Source: Phycisphaerales bacterium (GTDB lineage Bacteria > Planctomycetota > Phycisphaerae > Phycisphaerales > UBA1924). From it: a stretch of 64,000 nt of DNA. The first letter of the stretch is position 1. Every line of letters starts with the position of its first letter. Made by a program: the position numbers and the translations under genes. Below the pieces are notes generated by a model. The model was given only the letters and a program-made list of their open reading frames with translations, ran no database searches and was not told the origin of the DNA. This document shows, in pieces, positions 46,738-54,983 of this stretch. The stretch is from positions 310,001-374,000 of the forward strand of contig JAVJNT010000002.1 in NCBI GenBank assembly GCA_040217175.1, in the 5' to 3' direction.

Positions 46738-48099
46738 CTAGGGACAACCGGCGTCGAAAGCGTCCTGGAAGGCGAGGAAGTCGAACAGCGTGAACTCGCC
46801 GTCGCCGTCGAAGTCGGCCACGGGATCAGCATCGTCAAACGCGTTGAAGAAGGCCAGGAAATCGAAGACGTCCAGCACGCCATCGCCCGTCAGATCTGCC
46901 CGGCAGGGCGGGCGATACTCGAAGGCCCCCATGTCGACGACGGGCGTGCCCACGCCGGTATCGGGCGTAGCCGGGTCGTCGACGACCCGCGCGAGTCCGT
47001 CGGCATCGAAGGGGATGGGCTCGGCCGTATCGCCGTCGCCGTCGAGGTCGAACTCGTCAGGAGGGAGCAGGTCGGTGTTGCCGGCGTCGATGCAGGGCGA
47101 GCCGGGGAGGAGGCGGTAGGTTCCGGGCTCGAAGAGAGGGTCGGCGTCGATGTTTCCCTCGCCGGGGAAGCCGCCCTCAACGTTGCTCGAAGCAATCGTG
47201 ATCGCGCTGCGGAAACCGCGGACGGGTTCGCCCGAGCCGCGGAGAATGCTGCCACAGATCCGAAGCTGACCATCGAGACAAAATAAGTCGCCTTGCCCCA
47301 CAGCTTGTGCAACGGAAGTTACACCAGTAAAGCTTGCTGAAGAATACTCAACCCAAGCCACGTCGCCCGATCCTTTAATTGCCTCATTGTCGTTGAATAC
47401 ACAGTTCACAAATCTCGGCGACCCACCACCGCAGTAGATTGCACCGCCCCGCCCTGAACCATCACAAGCACCACTCGCTCGATTGCTCTCAAACGTACAA
47501 CCAATGAACGTGACGTCACCCTGGGTTGCCACTGCACCGCCAAAGCCTTGGCCTACACCAGCATCGCACACGAATCCTGCTGCACTGTTTCCGATGAACT
47601 CGCACTCGATGAATACCGCCGAAGACCCACGCTCCATCAAGGCACCACCACGGGCTGAAACGAGTGCCCCGTAGTTTGTAGCACGATTATCTACGAACAC
47701 GCAATTATGAAACGTAGGACTGGCCACGCGGATATCGATCGCGCCGCCACTACGCGAATGATGGAATCCTGCGATAGTCAGGTCTCGAACCACGATATCA
47801 GAAGAACTCGCTTCCGAAAAAACGAATGCACGGCTTGGATCACCGGATGCGTCTCTCGTTCCAAGCAGAGTGACACGAGTGGGATCGCCAGACTCGCTAC
47901 GAATGACCATGGCCGTATTCGGCATTACGATGTTTCGAGGGTGAAACACGCCATCGCGCAGCACGACCTCGTCCCCATCTACGGCCGCATCAACCGCGGA
48001 CTGGATTGTCGGATACTCCGGGCTCGGCACGAACAACTGGTCCGCCGCAGCAGTGGCCGCGACGGAGAGGCACCAGAGCGCCAGCAAGATCGGTCGCAT
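46738..48099 (-). CDS. Secreted right-handed beta-helix protein with dockerin-like GC tail
   Basis: 453 residues, start ATG 48099 after AGGAG. Signal peptide to about residue 19. The body (about 25-340) is a parallel beta-helix: FVPSPEYPTIQSAVDAAVDG and DEVVLRDGVF open it, and repeated turns such as PTFHNCVFVDNRA, VFIECEFIGNSA, VTFIGCTFESNRA and RFVNCVFNDNEA follow. This is the polysaccharide-lyase/adhesin-type fold, without a recognisable catalytic set. A PGSPCIDAGNTDLLPPDEFD block, common in planctomycete beta-helix proteins, leads to two dockerin-like units (DLTGDGVLDVFDFLAFFNAF, DFDGDGEFTLFDFLAFQDAF), ending DAGCP. DNA between 47281 and 47960 is near 50% G+C, far below its surroundings. 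Confidence 0.83.
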   Translation of the reverse strand: MRPILLALWCLSVAATAAADQLFVPSPEYPTIQSAVDAAVDGDEVVLRDGVFHPRNIVMPNTAMVIRSESGDPTRVTLLGTRDASGDPSRAFVFSEASSSDIVVRDLTIAGFHHSRSGGAIDIRVASPTFHNCVFVDNRATNYGALVSARGGALMERGSSAVFIECEFIGNSAAGFVCDAGVGQGFGGAVATQGDVTFIGCTFESNRASGACDGSGRGGAIYCGGGSPRFVNCVFNDNEAIKGSGDVAWVEYSSASFTGVTSVAQAVGQGDLFCLDGQLRICGSILRGSGEPVRGFRSAITIASSNVEGGFPGEGNIDADPLFEPGTYRLLPGSPCIDAGNTDLLPPDEFDLDGDGDTAEPIPFDADGLARVVDDPATPDTGVGTPVVDMGAFEYRPPCRADLTGDGVLDVFDFLAFFNAFDDADPVADFDGDGEFTLFDFLAFQDAFDAGCP

Positions 48100-48312
48100 G
48101 GTGGGCTCCTTCTCGGCCCAGCATACCCGACTCGAAGTCGTTCGCGAAGCGCAAAAGGACCGCCGGGCCTGGATCCTGCCCGATCCAAGGCCCGGCGTAG
48201 GGGAGTTCGTGAGCGAGGCTGGCTGCCTGGGCCCGGGTCACTCGGCCCGGCGAGCCCGCCCCGTCGCGTGAGGTTCACTCCCGGGTTTGTTCCGCTTCTC
48301 GCGGCCCGGGTT

Positions 48313-48347
48313 GCACCGCCGAGCAAGAAAATCCTGCTCGGTGGTGC
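48313..48347. terminator. 13-bp hairpin after the PDZ gene, possible terminator
   Basis: GCACCGCCGAGCA (48313-48325) pairs with TGCTCGGTGGTGC (48335-48347), with one G-T pair and a 9-base A-rich loop. It lies 16 bases beyond the stop of the PDZ gene, which is read leftward. No T-run follows, so termination would be weak or rho-assisted. Confidence 0.45.
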
Positions 48348-48362
48348 GGAGCCGGTCGAGCC

Positions 48363-49784
48363 TTAGCGGCCGCGGCGACCGTCGCGGTCGTCCAGGGCAC
48401 GCTCCAGGCGCTCCATGAGGCGTTCGATCATGGCCTCGGTCCGCTCTTCCATGCGGTCGATGGCCCTGTCGAAAGTGTGCTCGAGGCGATCGAGCCGCTC
48501 TTCGAGCTCATCGAGACGGTCCTCCCACTCGTCCTCCATCTGCTGGCCCGGGAAGGTCAGGGCGAAGCCATCGCCTTCATCGCCGTGCTCGGCCCAGAAG
48601 CGACGTTCCTGCGCGGCGCCAAGGTCGCCGCGGAGGCGCTCGATGGCCTCCTGCTGCATCCGGCGCATGTCCTCGACCTCGAGGCCGAAGGCCTCGCCCT
48701 GCCGCATGGCGGCGATGGCCTGCTCGATGGCCTTGGACGCCTGCTTGTGGGCGTCGGCGGCCTTGTGATCGATCTCGTGCTCCATGCGGGCGAGCATCTC
48801 GGCGGCTTGCTTCATGGCCTTCTCGGCCTGCTCCATGTGCGAGTGATGCTGGTGACGCTCTTCTTCGAACGCCTGCCACGGGCTGCCGGCGCCTGGAGCC
48901 AGGCGGAGGCGGGCGGGACCGTCGCCGACACCGACGCCAGCCGAGGGTGCGCGGCCGAGGGCCTGCGCGTTGAAGGCTTCGAGCTTGAGATCAACGGTGA
49001 CGGGGTGGCCCTTGCGGATGACCTTGACCTTCACCTTGGTGCCCGGCTCGGCTTTGGCAAGCACCTTGCGGATGTCGTCGGCCGAGCGCGGCTCGGCCTT
49101 CTCGCCGAAGCCGATGATGATGTCCTTGGCCAGGAGCCCGGCCTTGTCGGCGGGCAAGCCATCGACGACGCGCTCGAGCAAGACGGCCTTCTTGGCGTCC
49201 AGGCCCAGGTGCTCGAGGATGACGCCATCGGGCTCTGCCATGACCACGCCCAGCATGACCTTGGGCTGCGAGGCGGGCTGGGGAGCGTCGGCGGTCTGAG
49301 CCCAGCCTGCGGGCGCGTTGCCGCGGGCGCGGAGCTGCGCGGGCACGCCCGGCTGCACGGGCTCGGCCAGCGTGATGCTGCCGACGAAGGGGTTCGAGCC
49401 ATGATGCTCGGGCATGACCACCTCGACCGTCCGATGGCTGCCGGGCATGGTGATGATCACCACGCCGTCCTTCATCTTGTAGTTCTCCTTGGAGATCTCC
49501 TTGCCGTCGAGCTTGACGACGATCGGGCGATCGTTCACGCGGCGGACGGTGAGGGCCTTGCCGTCGACGGTGCGGTTGATCTCAACAACCGTGCGGACCT
49601 CCTGACGGACGTCTTTCTTGTCGGCCGTGTCCTGGGGCGCGTCGACGATGACCTCGTAGGCGCGTCCGCTGCCGCCGCCAGTCTGGGCGAAGGCAGCGCC
49701 GGCCAGGATGGTGAGCGCCAGGGCGGGCGTGGCAAGGCCTGTCCTGACGATGCGATCGACCATGGTGTTGCTGCTGTGGATCAT
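48363..49784 (-). CDS. Exported PDZ protein with long charged coiled coils
   Basis: 473 residues from ATG 49784, 8 bases after AGGAGG. Signal peptide to about residue 33 (ILAGAAFAQ). A beta-rich part (about 40-140) precedes one PDZ domain (about 174-271), with PADKAGLLAKDIIIGFGEKA and VKVKVIRKGHPVTVDLKLEA. There is no protease domain. Two highly charged helices follow: about 310-395 (His/Glu/Lys-rich, HHSHMEQAEKAMKQAAEMLA) and about 415-470, with a near-heptad DRLDELEERLDRLEHTFDRA pattern that ends in basic DRDGRRGR. It follows the ECF sigma/anti-sigma pair by 174 bases, so a sensor or adaptor role in envelope stress is inferred. Confidence 0.75.
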   Translation of the reverse strand: MIHSSNTMVDRIVRTGLATPALALTILAGAAFAQTGGGSGRAYEVIVDAPQDTADKKDVRQEVRTVVEINRTVDGKALTVRRVNDRPIVVKLDGKEISKENYKMKDGVVIITMPGSHRTVEVVMPEHHGSNPFVGSITLAEPVQPGVPAQLRARGNAPAGWAQTADAPQPASQPKVMLGVVMAEPDGVILEHLGLDAKKAVLLERVVDGLPADKAGLLAKDIIIGFGEKAEPRSADDIRKVLAKAEPGTKVKVKVIRKGHPVTVDLKLEAFNAQALGRAPSAGVGVGDGPARLRLAPGAGSPWQAFEEERHQHHSHMEQAEKAMKQAAEMLARMEHEIDHKAADAHKQASKAIEQAIAAMRQGEAFGLEVEDMRRMQQEAIERLRGDLGAAQERRFWAEHGDEGDGFALTFPGQQMEDEWEDRLDELEERLDRLEHTFDRAIDRMEERTEAMIERLMERLERALDDRDGRRGR

Positions 49785-49958
49785 GGTGTGAACCTCCTAT
49801 CCGCTTCGACGATTCGTCGTGATCGGTCCCCGCCGAGCGGCGGTGCTTGGCCGATCCTTCAGATGTGGACGCGGGCCGGGGACTGGCCCGTCGATCTGGA
49901 ACTCGTTAAGCGGCCTTTTGACAGCCATCCCGCCAAAGAGGGCCGCGATTGCTTCGAT

Positions 49959-50747
49959 TCAGATGGGCCCCGACGAGGGGCGACGCGTGCGATATGGGAC
50001 GGTGCGATCGATGCCGGCGTCGTCGGGCTTGACCTGGTAGAGGTCGCCGTCCTCGACGATGGCCCGCTCGATGAGCTTTCGGACGTAGATGAGCTCGAGC
50101 CGGCCGTCGGGTAGCGGGCGGACCTCGAGCAGCGTGCGCTCGGGCATCTCGGCCAGTTGCTCGGTGGCGGTGTTCCGGCGCGGGGACGGGTCGGCCGAGA
50201 CGGTCTGGTAGGGTCCGATGGCCGAATCGGGCACCGCCGTGTTACCGCGCGCGATCATGGTCGTGGGCGGACCCTGCCGGGTCGGGCCGACGAGCTCGAA
50301 CGGATTGACGGTGGCCGTGTTGTCGTTCAAGACCGTGCTTCCGGTCGCACTCCCGCCGGCGAGCTCGCGCCCGTCGCTGGGGATCGGCGCGCCGGCCTGG
50401 GTCGCGAAGAACGGGGCCGCCCAGACAACGGCCACGCTGGCGGCAACCGCCCAGCCGGCCCAGCTCGACACCTTGCGCACGCGGAAGCGGAAGCTCGCGG
50501 CGGGCAAGTCGTCCAGCGGGGCCTCGATGCCATCGGCGATGGCGATGGCCTGTTCGACCGCCTGGGCCAGCTCGGCCTGGGCGTGCTGGGCCTCGAAGAG
50601 CTCGCGCCACACGCCGGGGTCGTACTCGGCCAGGGCACGGAGCTGCTCCCAGTCCTGGGCCGAGGCGGCGTCGTCGACGACGCGGCTGATCAGCAGGTCG
50701 CGGTCGACCCGCGTGGGATTCGGGTTGTCATGCTCGGACTGATTCAT
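49959..50747 (-). CDS. Probable single-pass anti-sigma factor
   Basis: 262 residues; its ATG overlaps the sigma-factor stop (ATGA). The cytoplasmic N-terminus (1-92) contains DLLISRVVDDAASAQDWEQL and WRELFEAQHAQAELAQAVEQ, helical blocks resembling sigma-binding domains, though no zinc motif is present. One membrane helix (about 96-115) is followed by an extracytoplasmic region of about 145 residues rich in Thr/Pro/Asn. This ends with RTLLEVRPLPDGRLELIYVR and KLIERAIVEDGDLYQVKPDD. Gene order and topology strongly suggest an anti-sigma factor regulated from outside the cytoplasm. The sequence itself gives no family name. Confidence 0.72.
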   Translation of the reverse strand: MNQSEHDNPNPTRVDRDLLISRVVDDAASAQDWEQLRALAEYDPGVWRELFEAQHAQAELAQAVEQAIAIADGIEAPLDDLPAASFRFRVRKVSSWAGWAVAASVAVVWAAPFFATQAGAPIPSDGRELAGGSATGSTVLNDNTATVNPFELVGPTRQGPPTTMIARGNTAVPDSAIGPYQTVSADPSPRRNTATEQLAEMPERTLLEVRPLPDGRLELIYVRKLIERAIVEDGDLYQVKPDDAGIDRTVPYRTRRPSSGPI

Positions 50748-51412
50748 TCGTTCACGTCTCCGTTCGCCCCCGAATCACTAGATGCGCCGGTGCGGCCCGT
50801 CTTGCGGTCGCGCTCGATGGCGACGCGTTCTCGGAGCATGCGTCGGCCCCGTGCGATGCGCGTCTCGATGGTGGTCTCGGGCAGGCCCGTCAGCTCGCTG
50901 ATGGCCTTGTAGTTCATGCCTCGGACGCAGCGCAGCACCAGCGGCTCGCGGTAGCTCTCGGGCAACTGGGCGATGAGGTCGAGCAGCCAGCGGGCCTCGT
51001 CGGCGTCTTCGGGCACGCAGGCGGTGCGGTCGGGCGTCTCGTCTCGCTGGAAGGTGCCCGGATCGGTCGCGGCCTGGCTCTCCAGGGCGTTGCGGCGGCG
51101 GGTCTTCTTGCGGCCTTCGGCTCGTGCGGCGTTGATGGCCACCGTGCGGAGCCAGGGACGGAGGGCGCCGGGCGTGCGCAGCTCCTGCACGCTGCGCACG
51201 AAGGTGGCAGCGATGTCCTGGAGCAAGTCGTCGAGGTCGGCCTCGCGGGGCATGTGGGCCAGCACGATGGCGGCGACCCAGCGGCGGTGGCTCTGCCAGA
51301 GCTGCTGGACGGCCTCGGCGTGTCCGGCGGTGGCGCGCTCGACCAGGGCCGGATCGACGCGGTAGCGGTCGATCGACGCGGCGCCCCTGGCGTTGGACGG
51401 TGTGTGGCTCAT
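50744..51412 (-). CDS. ECF-type RNA polymerase sigma factor
   Basis: 222 residues from ATG 51412; the longer open frame upstream is not conserved. Region 2 (about 30-105): AVQQLWQSHRRWVAAIVLAH, ADLDDLLQDIAATFVRSVQE and ALRPWLRTVAINAARAEGRK. Region 4 (about 145-205): PESYREPLVLRCVRGMNYKA, then LPETTIETRIARGRRMLRER. The C-terminal 15 residues are Gly/Ser/Asn-rich. It is the first gene of a sigma/anti-sigma/PDZ unit and diverges from tatC (207 bases between starts). ECF factors usually drive their own operon and envelope genes, so tatC-tadA could be among the targets; this is inference. Confidence 0.9.
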   Translation of the reverse strand: MSHTPSNARGAASIDRYRVDPALVERATAGHAEAVQQLWQSHRRWVAAIVLAHMPREADLDDLLQDIAATFVRSVQELRTPGALRPWLRTVAINAARAEGRKKTRRRNALESQAATDPGTFQRDETPDRTACVPEDADEARWLLDLIAQLPESYREPLVLRCVRGMNYKAISELTGLPETTIETRIARGRRMLRERVAIERDRKTGRTGASSDSGANGDVNE

Positions 51413-51619
51413 TGGCTGCTGCGCCCCCCTCTGGCCGCGACGGCGGCCCGTCCTGTGCTCGTCGAGATGCGCTGGGTGCAGGTTCCCGACAACTTCCGGG
51501 CCGGCAGCGTGCATTCGTGCTGGCACGGTCGTCTGTCCATGCCGTTATACTTCGGATTCTCGGGCCGGCGGGTTCAGGCCTTCTCCCTGTCAACAACCAA
51601 ACTTCAGGAATCGACCGAC

Positions 51620-52681
51620 GTGCCACCGCCGCCCGCCCCACGCCACCGACGGCCGCACGACGACGTGCTGGCCATGCCGCTGGGCGACCACATCGAGGAC
51701 CTGCGCCGGCGGCTGATCATCGCGCTCTTGGGGCTTGCGCCCATCCTGCTGCTGTCGCTGATCTTCGGCCGGCAGATCATCGACTTGATGCTGATCCCCC
51801 TTCGGGGCGCGCTGACGGCCCGCGGCCTGCCGCCGGTGGTGCAGGTGACCGGTCCGATGGAGACGTTCGGCGCGTATCTGCGGGTGTCGATCGCGGTCGC
51901 GGTCCTGGTCGGGCTGCCCTGGCTGATCTACCAGGGCTGGAAGTTCGCGGCCCCCGGGCTGTACGCGGCCGAGCGCCGGTTCGTGTACGTGCTGGCGCCG
52001 ATGAGCGTGGCGCTGACGCTGCTCTCGATCGCGTTCCTGTACTTCGTGATGATGCCCATCGTGCTGACATTCTTCATCGGGTTTGGTCAGACGCTGGGCG
52101 GACGCAACCCGGGGACGGCCGAGCCGCCGCCGGGCATGGTGTTCCCCGAGATTCCGTCGCTGCCGGGCGATCCGCCGGATCCGCAGCCGGGGCAGGTATG
52201 GGTCAACACGCGGCTGCAGGAGCTTCGCATCGCGGTTCCGCGCTTGCCTCTGATCGAGGTGGCCGACCCCGAAGAGATCGTCTCAGGTGATGTCCGGCCG
52301 CCGGAGGTTCGGATCCTCGGCTCGCCCCTTGGGCTGACGGCGGGGCTGACCCAGCAGTTCCGGGTATCGGAGTACATCAAGCTGATGTTCCAGCTCACGC
52401 TGGCGCTGGCGATCGCGTTCCAGACGCCCGTGGTAGTGCTGCTCTTGTGCTGGACGGGGCTGATCGATCCCAAGGCGATGGGCAAGCACCGCAAGTACGC
52501 GATCCTGATCGCGGCCGTGCTCGGCGCGGTGCTCACGCCGGCCGACCCACTGTCGATGATCGCGCTGGCAGTACCGCTGTATGCGCTGTACGAGCTCGGC
52601 CTACTGATCGCACGCGTGCTGCCGGCCGAGCGGCTCGCGGGTTCCGCCGGCGAGGGCGACGTCGACGACGAGAACCCCTAG
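51620..52681 (+). CDS. tatC: Sec-independent protein translocase subunit TatC with large periplasmic insertion
   Basis: 353 residues from GTG 51620; an ATG at 51674, directly before MPLGDHIEDLRRRLI, is an alternative. TatC binds the twin-arginine signal of folded export substrates. Conserved elements are MPLGDHIEDLRRRL, the first loop VVQVTGPMETFGAYLRV, YQGWKFAAPGLYAAERR (matching the E. coli Glu103 region), LLLCWTGLIDP and GAVLTPADPLSMIALAVPLY. Between TM3 and TM4 (about residues 158-247) sits a Pro/Gly-rich insertion of roughly 85 residues where E. coli TatC has a short loop. tadA starts at the base after the stop. No tatA/tatB gene is in the window. Confidence 0.93.
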   Translation: MPPPPAPRHRRPHDDVLAMPLGDHIEDLRRRLIIALLGLAPILLLSLIFGRQIIDLMLIPLRGALTARGLPPVVQVTGPMETFGAYLRVSIAVAVLVGLPWLIYQGWKFAAPGLYAAERRFVYVLAPMSVALTLLSIAFLYFVMMPIVLTFFIGFGQTLGGRNPGTAEPPPGMVFPEIPSLPGDPPDPQPGQVWVNTRLQELRIAVPRLPLIEVADPEEIVSGDVRPPEVRILGSPLGLTAGLTQQFRVSEYIKLMFQLTLALAIAFQTPVVVLLLCWTGLIDPKAMGKHRKYAILIAAVLGAVLTPADPLSMIALAVPLYALYELGLLIARVLPAERLAGSAGEGDVDDENP

Positions 52682-53221
52682 ATGCTCGGGCGACTCTTCA
52701 AGAAGCGCCGCGAAGAGGGACCGCCGCAGCCGCTGGCGGCGGGGCATGCGACAGAGACGGATCGCCGCATGATGGCGCGGGCGATCGAGCTTGCCGAAGA
52801 AGCGGCACGAGCCGGGGAAGCGCCCATCGGTGCGGTGGCGTACGAGACGGCGAGCGGCCGGGTGGTCGCCGAGGCGCGGAACACCCGGGAGGGGGACGCC
52901 GATCCGTGCGGCCACGCGGAGCTGCTCGCGGTGCGAGCGGCCGCGGCGGCGCTGGGCGATTGGCGGCTGAACGAGTGCACCGTGGTCGTCACGCTCGAGC
53001 CGTGCTGCATGTGCGCTGGGGCGCTCGTGAATGCGCGCGTGGGGCGCGTCGTCTTCGGCGCGTTCGATCCCAAGGCCGGCGCGGCGGGCAGCCTCATGAA
53101 CTTGCTTGCGGATCAACGGCTGAACCACCGGCCCGAGGTGATCGGCGGCGTCGAGGCCGAGGCGTGCGGGGCGTTGCTGCGCGAATTCTTCAGGGGCCTT
53201 CGCGTACGGAAGCGCCCTTAA
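52682..53221 (+). CDS. tadA: tRNA-specific adenosine deaminase-type nucleoside deaminase
   Basis: 179 residues starting at the base after the tatC stop. The zinc deaminase site is intact: His78 and Glu80 in CGHAELLA, and Cys108/Cys111 in TLEPCCMCAG. The blocks GEAPIGAVAYE, LGDWRLNECTVVVTLE, VFGAFDPKAGAAGSLMNLL, LNHRPEVIGGV and CGALLREFFRGLR match TadA, which converts A34 to inosine in tRNA-Arg(ACG). An N-terminal basic stretch (1-20, RLFKKRREE) is extra. The 3' end overlaps the convergent phosphatase gene by 32 bases. Confidence 0.9.
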   Translation: MLGRLFKKRREEGPPQPLAAGHATETDRRMMARAIELAEEAARAGEAPIGAVAYETASGRVVAEARNTREGDADPCGHAELLAVRAAAAALGDWRLNECTVVVTLEPCCMCAGALVNARVGRVVFGAFDPKAGAAGSLMNLLADQRLNHRPEVIGGVEAEACGALLREFFRGLRVRKRP

Positions 53222-53696
53222 ACTCGGCGATCTCGTCGAGCAGGCCCTCGCAGGCGGCCAGCAGCATGTCGAAGACCCGGTCGAAGCCGTCGTCGCCACC
53301 GTAGTAGGGGTCGGGCACGTCGGGGGCCTGGCCTTCCCGGTGGGCGGGGTCGTAGGAGCGCATGAGGCGGAGCCGCCGCTCGGGCGCGCCGAGCTCGAGC
53401 AGATCCTGCACGTTGCTGGCGTCCATGGCGACGATGTGCGTGAAGGCGGTGAAGTCCTCGGCCGGGCGGACCTGACGCGCGCGGCTGGGCAGGTTGACGC
53501 CGCGGCTCTCCGCGACGGCGAGCGCACGACGGTCGGCACGTTCCCCTTGATGCCAGTTGCCGGTGCCGCAGGAGTCGACCACGAGGCCTTCGATGCCGCG
53601 CTTCTTGGCGAGGTCGAGGAAGATGCCCTCGGCCAGCGGGCTTCGGCAGATGTTCCCGAGGCACACGAACAGGATGGCGGGGACGGGTTCGCTCAT
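53190..53696 (-). CDS. Low-molecular-weight protein-tyrosine phosphatase
   Basis: 168 residues. The P-loop is CLGNICRSP (Cys12, Arg18) and the general-acid motif DPYYGG (in DVPDPYYGGDDGF) is present; VDSCGTGNWHQGERADRRAL and FTHIVAMDASNVQDL are typical. The enzyme removes phosphate from protein tyrosines or acts as an arsenate reductase relative; in many Gram-negatives it regulates exopolysaccharide kinases. No kinase or polysaccharide gene is adjacent. Its 3' end overlaps tadA; the TMEM143-like gene precedes it by 9 bases. Confidence 0.9.
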   Translation of the reverse strand: MSEPVPAILFVCLGNICRSPLAEGIFLDLAKKRGIEGLVVDSCGTGNWHQGERADRRALAVAESRGVNLPSRARQVRPAEDFTAFTHIVAMDASNVQDLLELGAPERRLRLMRSYDPAHREGQAPDVPDPYYGGDDGFDRVFDMLLAACEGLLDEIAEFKGASVREGP

Positions 53697-53705
53697 GGGG
53701 CGAGG

Positions 53706-54932
53706 CTAGGACGGCTTCGCGCGTGCATCGGCCCAGTCGTCGATGGCTTCGAGGTGGAACCCGGTGGTGTCGCGGGTGGTCCAGTGCTTGTCGACGGTCT
53801 CCAGACCGGCGTCCGGGTCTGCAAGGGCGGCGTCGCGCATGAGTCCGAGCCGTTCGAGGGTGGCCAGCGCCGTCGTGGCGTCGAACTCGCAGGCGACCTT
53901 GAAGCGCTCTTGGAGGTACTTGGAGGCTCGGGCGCCGAGTTGCTCGATGGGCCAGCGATCGGCTTCGTCCTTGTCATGGCGGGCGGCGAGGACGGCGTAG
54001 GCGATGATGGCGGCCTTGGCCTCCTCGTGGGCAATCATGCGGCAGAGCGTGTGCAGCACGGCGGCGTTGTTGGCAAGATTCTTCTGGTAGAGGTGTTCCG
54101 TGCGGTGGCTCGTGCGCTGCTTCTTCTTGCGCTTGTAGCCGAAGAAGCTGCGGACGGCCATGCCGCCGAAGCCGATGGCGGCTGGGATGGCCAAGGCGCT
54201 GGTGCTCGCCGCCCCCACCACCGCGACCTTGGCGAGCGAGCCAAGCGAGCCAGCGCCCAGACCCACGACGAGCGCGCGGTCGAGCACCGTCATGGTTGCC
54301 TCGGCGTGCGGCAGCAGGGCCTCGACGTCGGCGACGGGGATGTCTCGGAAGAGCTTGAGCCGTAGGCACTCCTCGCCCGTGAGCTGGGCAACGACGGCTA
54401 GCCGCGTGTAGATCTCGACCTCGCGTTCGATCCGCTTCCAGGGCTGCTTCTTGTTGCGGCGGACCAGCACGAGCGTGCCGCGGCCGCGCACGTGTAGCGC
54501 GAGCGAGCGGACGCGCTCGGGCTTGATGCGCACGCGCAGGCCGTAGGTGCTGCCGGCGCGGATGGCGGCCTCGATGCCCACGTCCGTGAGCGGGGTGAAG
54601 TGGGCGCGGTCGAAGAGGTAGTCGAGCGCCGCATGCAGGCGCGGGTCGCCGAAGTGGGCCTGCGGGTTGGGCTCGGCCAGCGCGTCGAGGTCGGGATTGG
54701 CCGCGGCGTAGAGCCGGTCGAGGTGGCGGTGCAGCTCCCCCACTTCCTGAGCGATGACGCGTTCGGTGGCCTTGCAGATCTTCTGGGCCCAGCCGGCAAG
54801 CTCGCCGAAGCGCTCCGGATCGGCATCGATGGCGTCGACGATGGCCTCGATGCGGATCGGGATGAATCGGTCGCCCAGCTCGGCCGGCGAGAGCGAGACG
54901 GACCTGGCTGGGCTGGCATGCACGTCGGCCAT
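53706..54932 (-). CDS. TMEM143/DUF3754-like membrane-associated protein
   Basis: 408 residues. SPAELGDRFIPIRIEAIVDA near the start, GTLVLVRRNKKQPWKRIERE, RLKLFRDIPVADVEALLPHA and a glycine-rich hydrophobic pair (about 230-270, VAVVGAASTSALAIPAAIGF) fit the TMEM143/DUF3754 family. AVRSFFGYKRKKKQRTSHRT and LYQKNLANNAAVLHTLCRMI follow, as in that family, with a helical C-terminus (EFDATTALATLERLGLM). Members are mitochondrial or bacterial inner-membrane proteins of unknown role. A hydrophobic hairpin flanked by soluble domains is predicted here. It diverges from the cytochrome c gene (51 bases between starts). Confidence 0.75.
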   Translation of the reverse strand: MADVHASPARSVSLSPAELGDRFIPIRIEAIVDAIDADPERFGELAGWAQKICKATERVIAQEVGELHRHLDRLYAAANPDLDALAEPNPQAHFGDPRLHAALDYLFDRAHFTPLTDVGIEAAIRAGSTYGLRVRIKPERVRSLALHVRGRGTLVLVRRNKKQPWKRIEREVEIYTRLAVVAQLTGEECLRLKLFRDIPVADVEALLPHAEATMTVLDRALVVGLGAGSLGSLAKVAVVGAASTSALAIPAAIGFGGMAVRSFFGYKRKKKQRTSHRTEHLYQKNLANNAAVLHTLCRMIAHEEAKAAIIAYAVLAARHDKDEADRWPIEQLGARASKYLQERFKVACEFDATTALATLERLGLMRDAALADPDAGLETVDKHWTTRDTTGFHLEAIDDWADARAKPS

Positions 54933-54983
54933 CGAAGGGAACGTACGCCGTCGCGGCCGATCCGGTCATGGGTACCATCTCGC

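Noticed and set aside
51546-51551. TATACT upstream of tatC
   Set aside because: The nearest -35-like TGGCAC is 19 bases away and poor; cannot be supported as a promoter from sequence alone.
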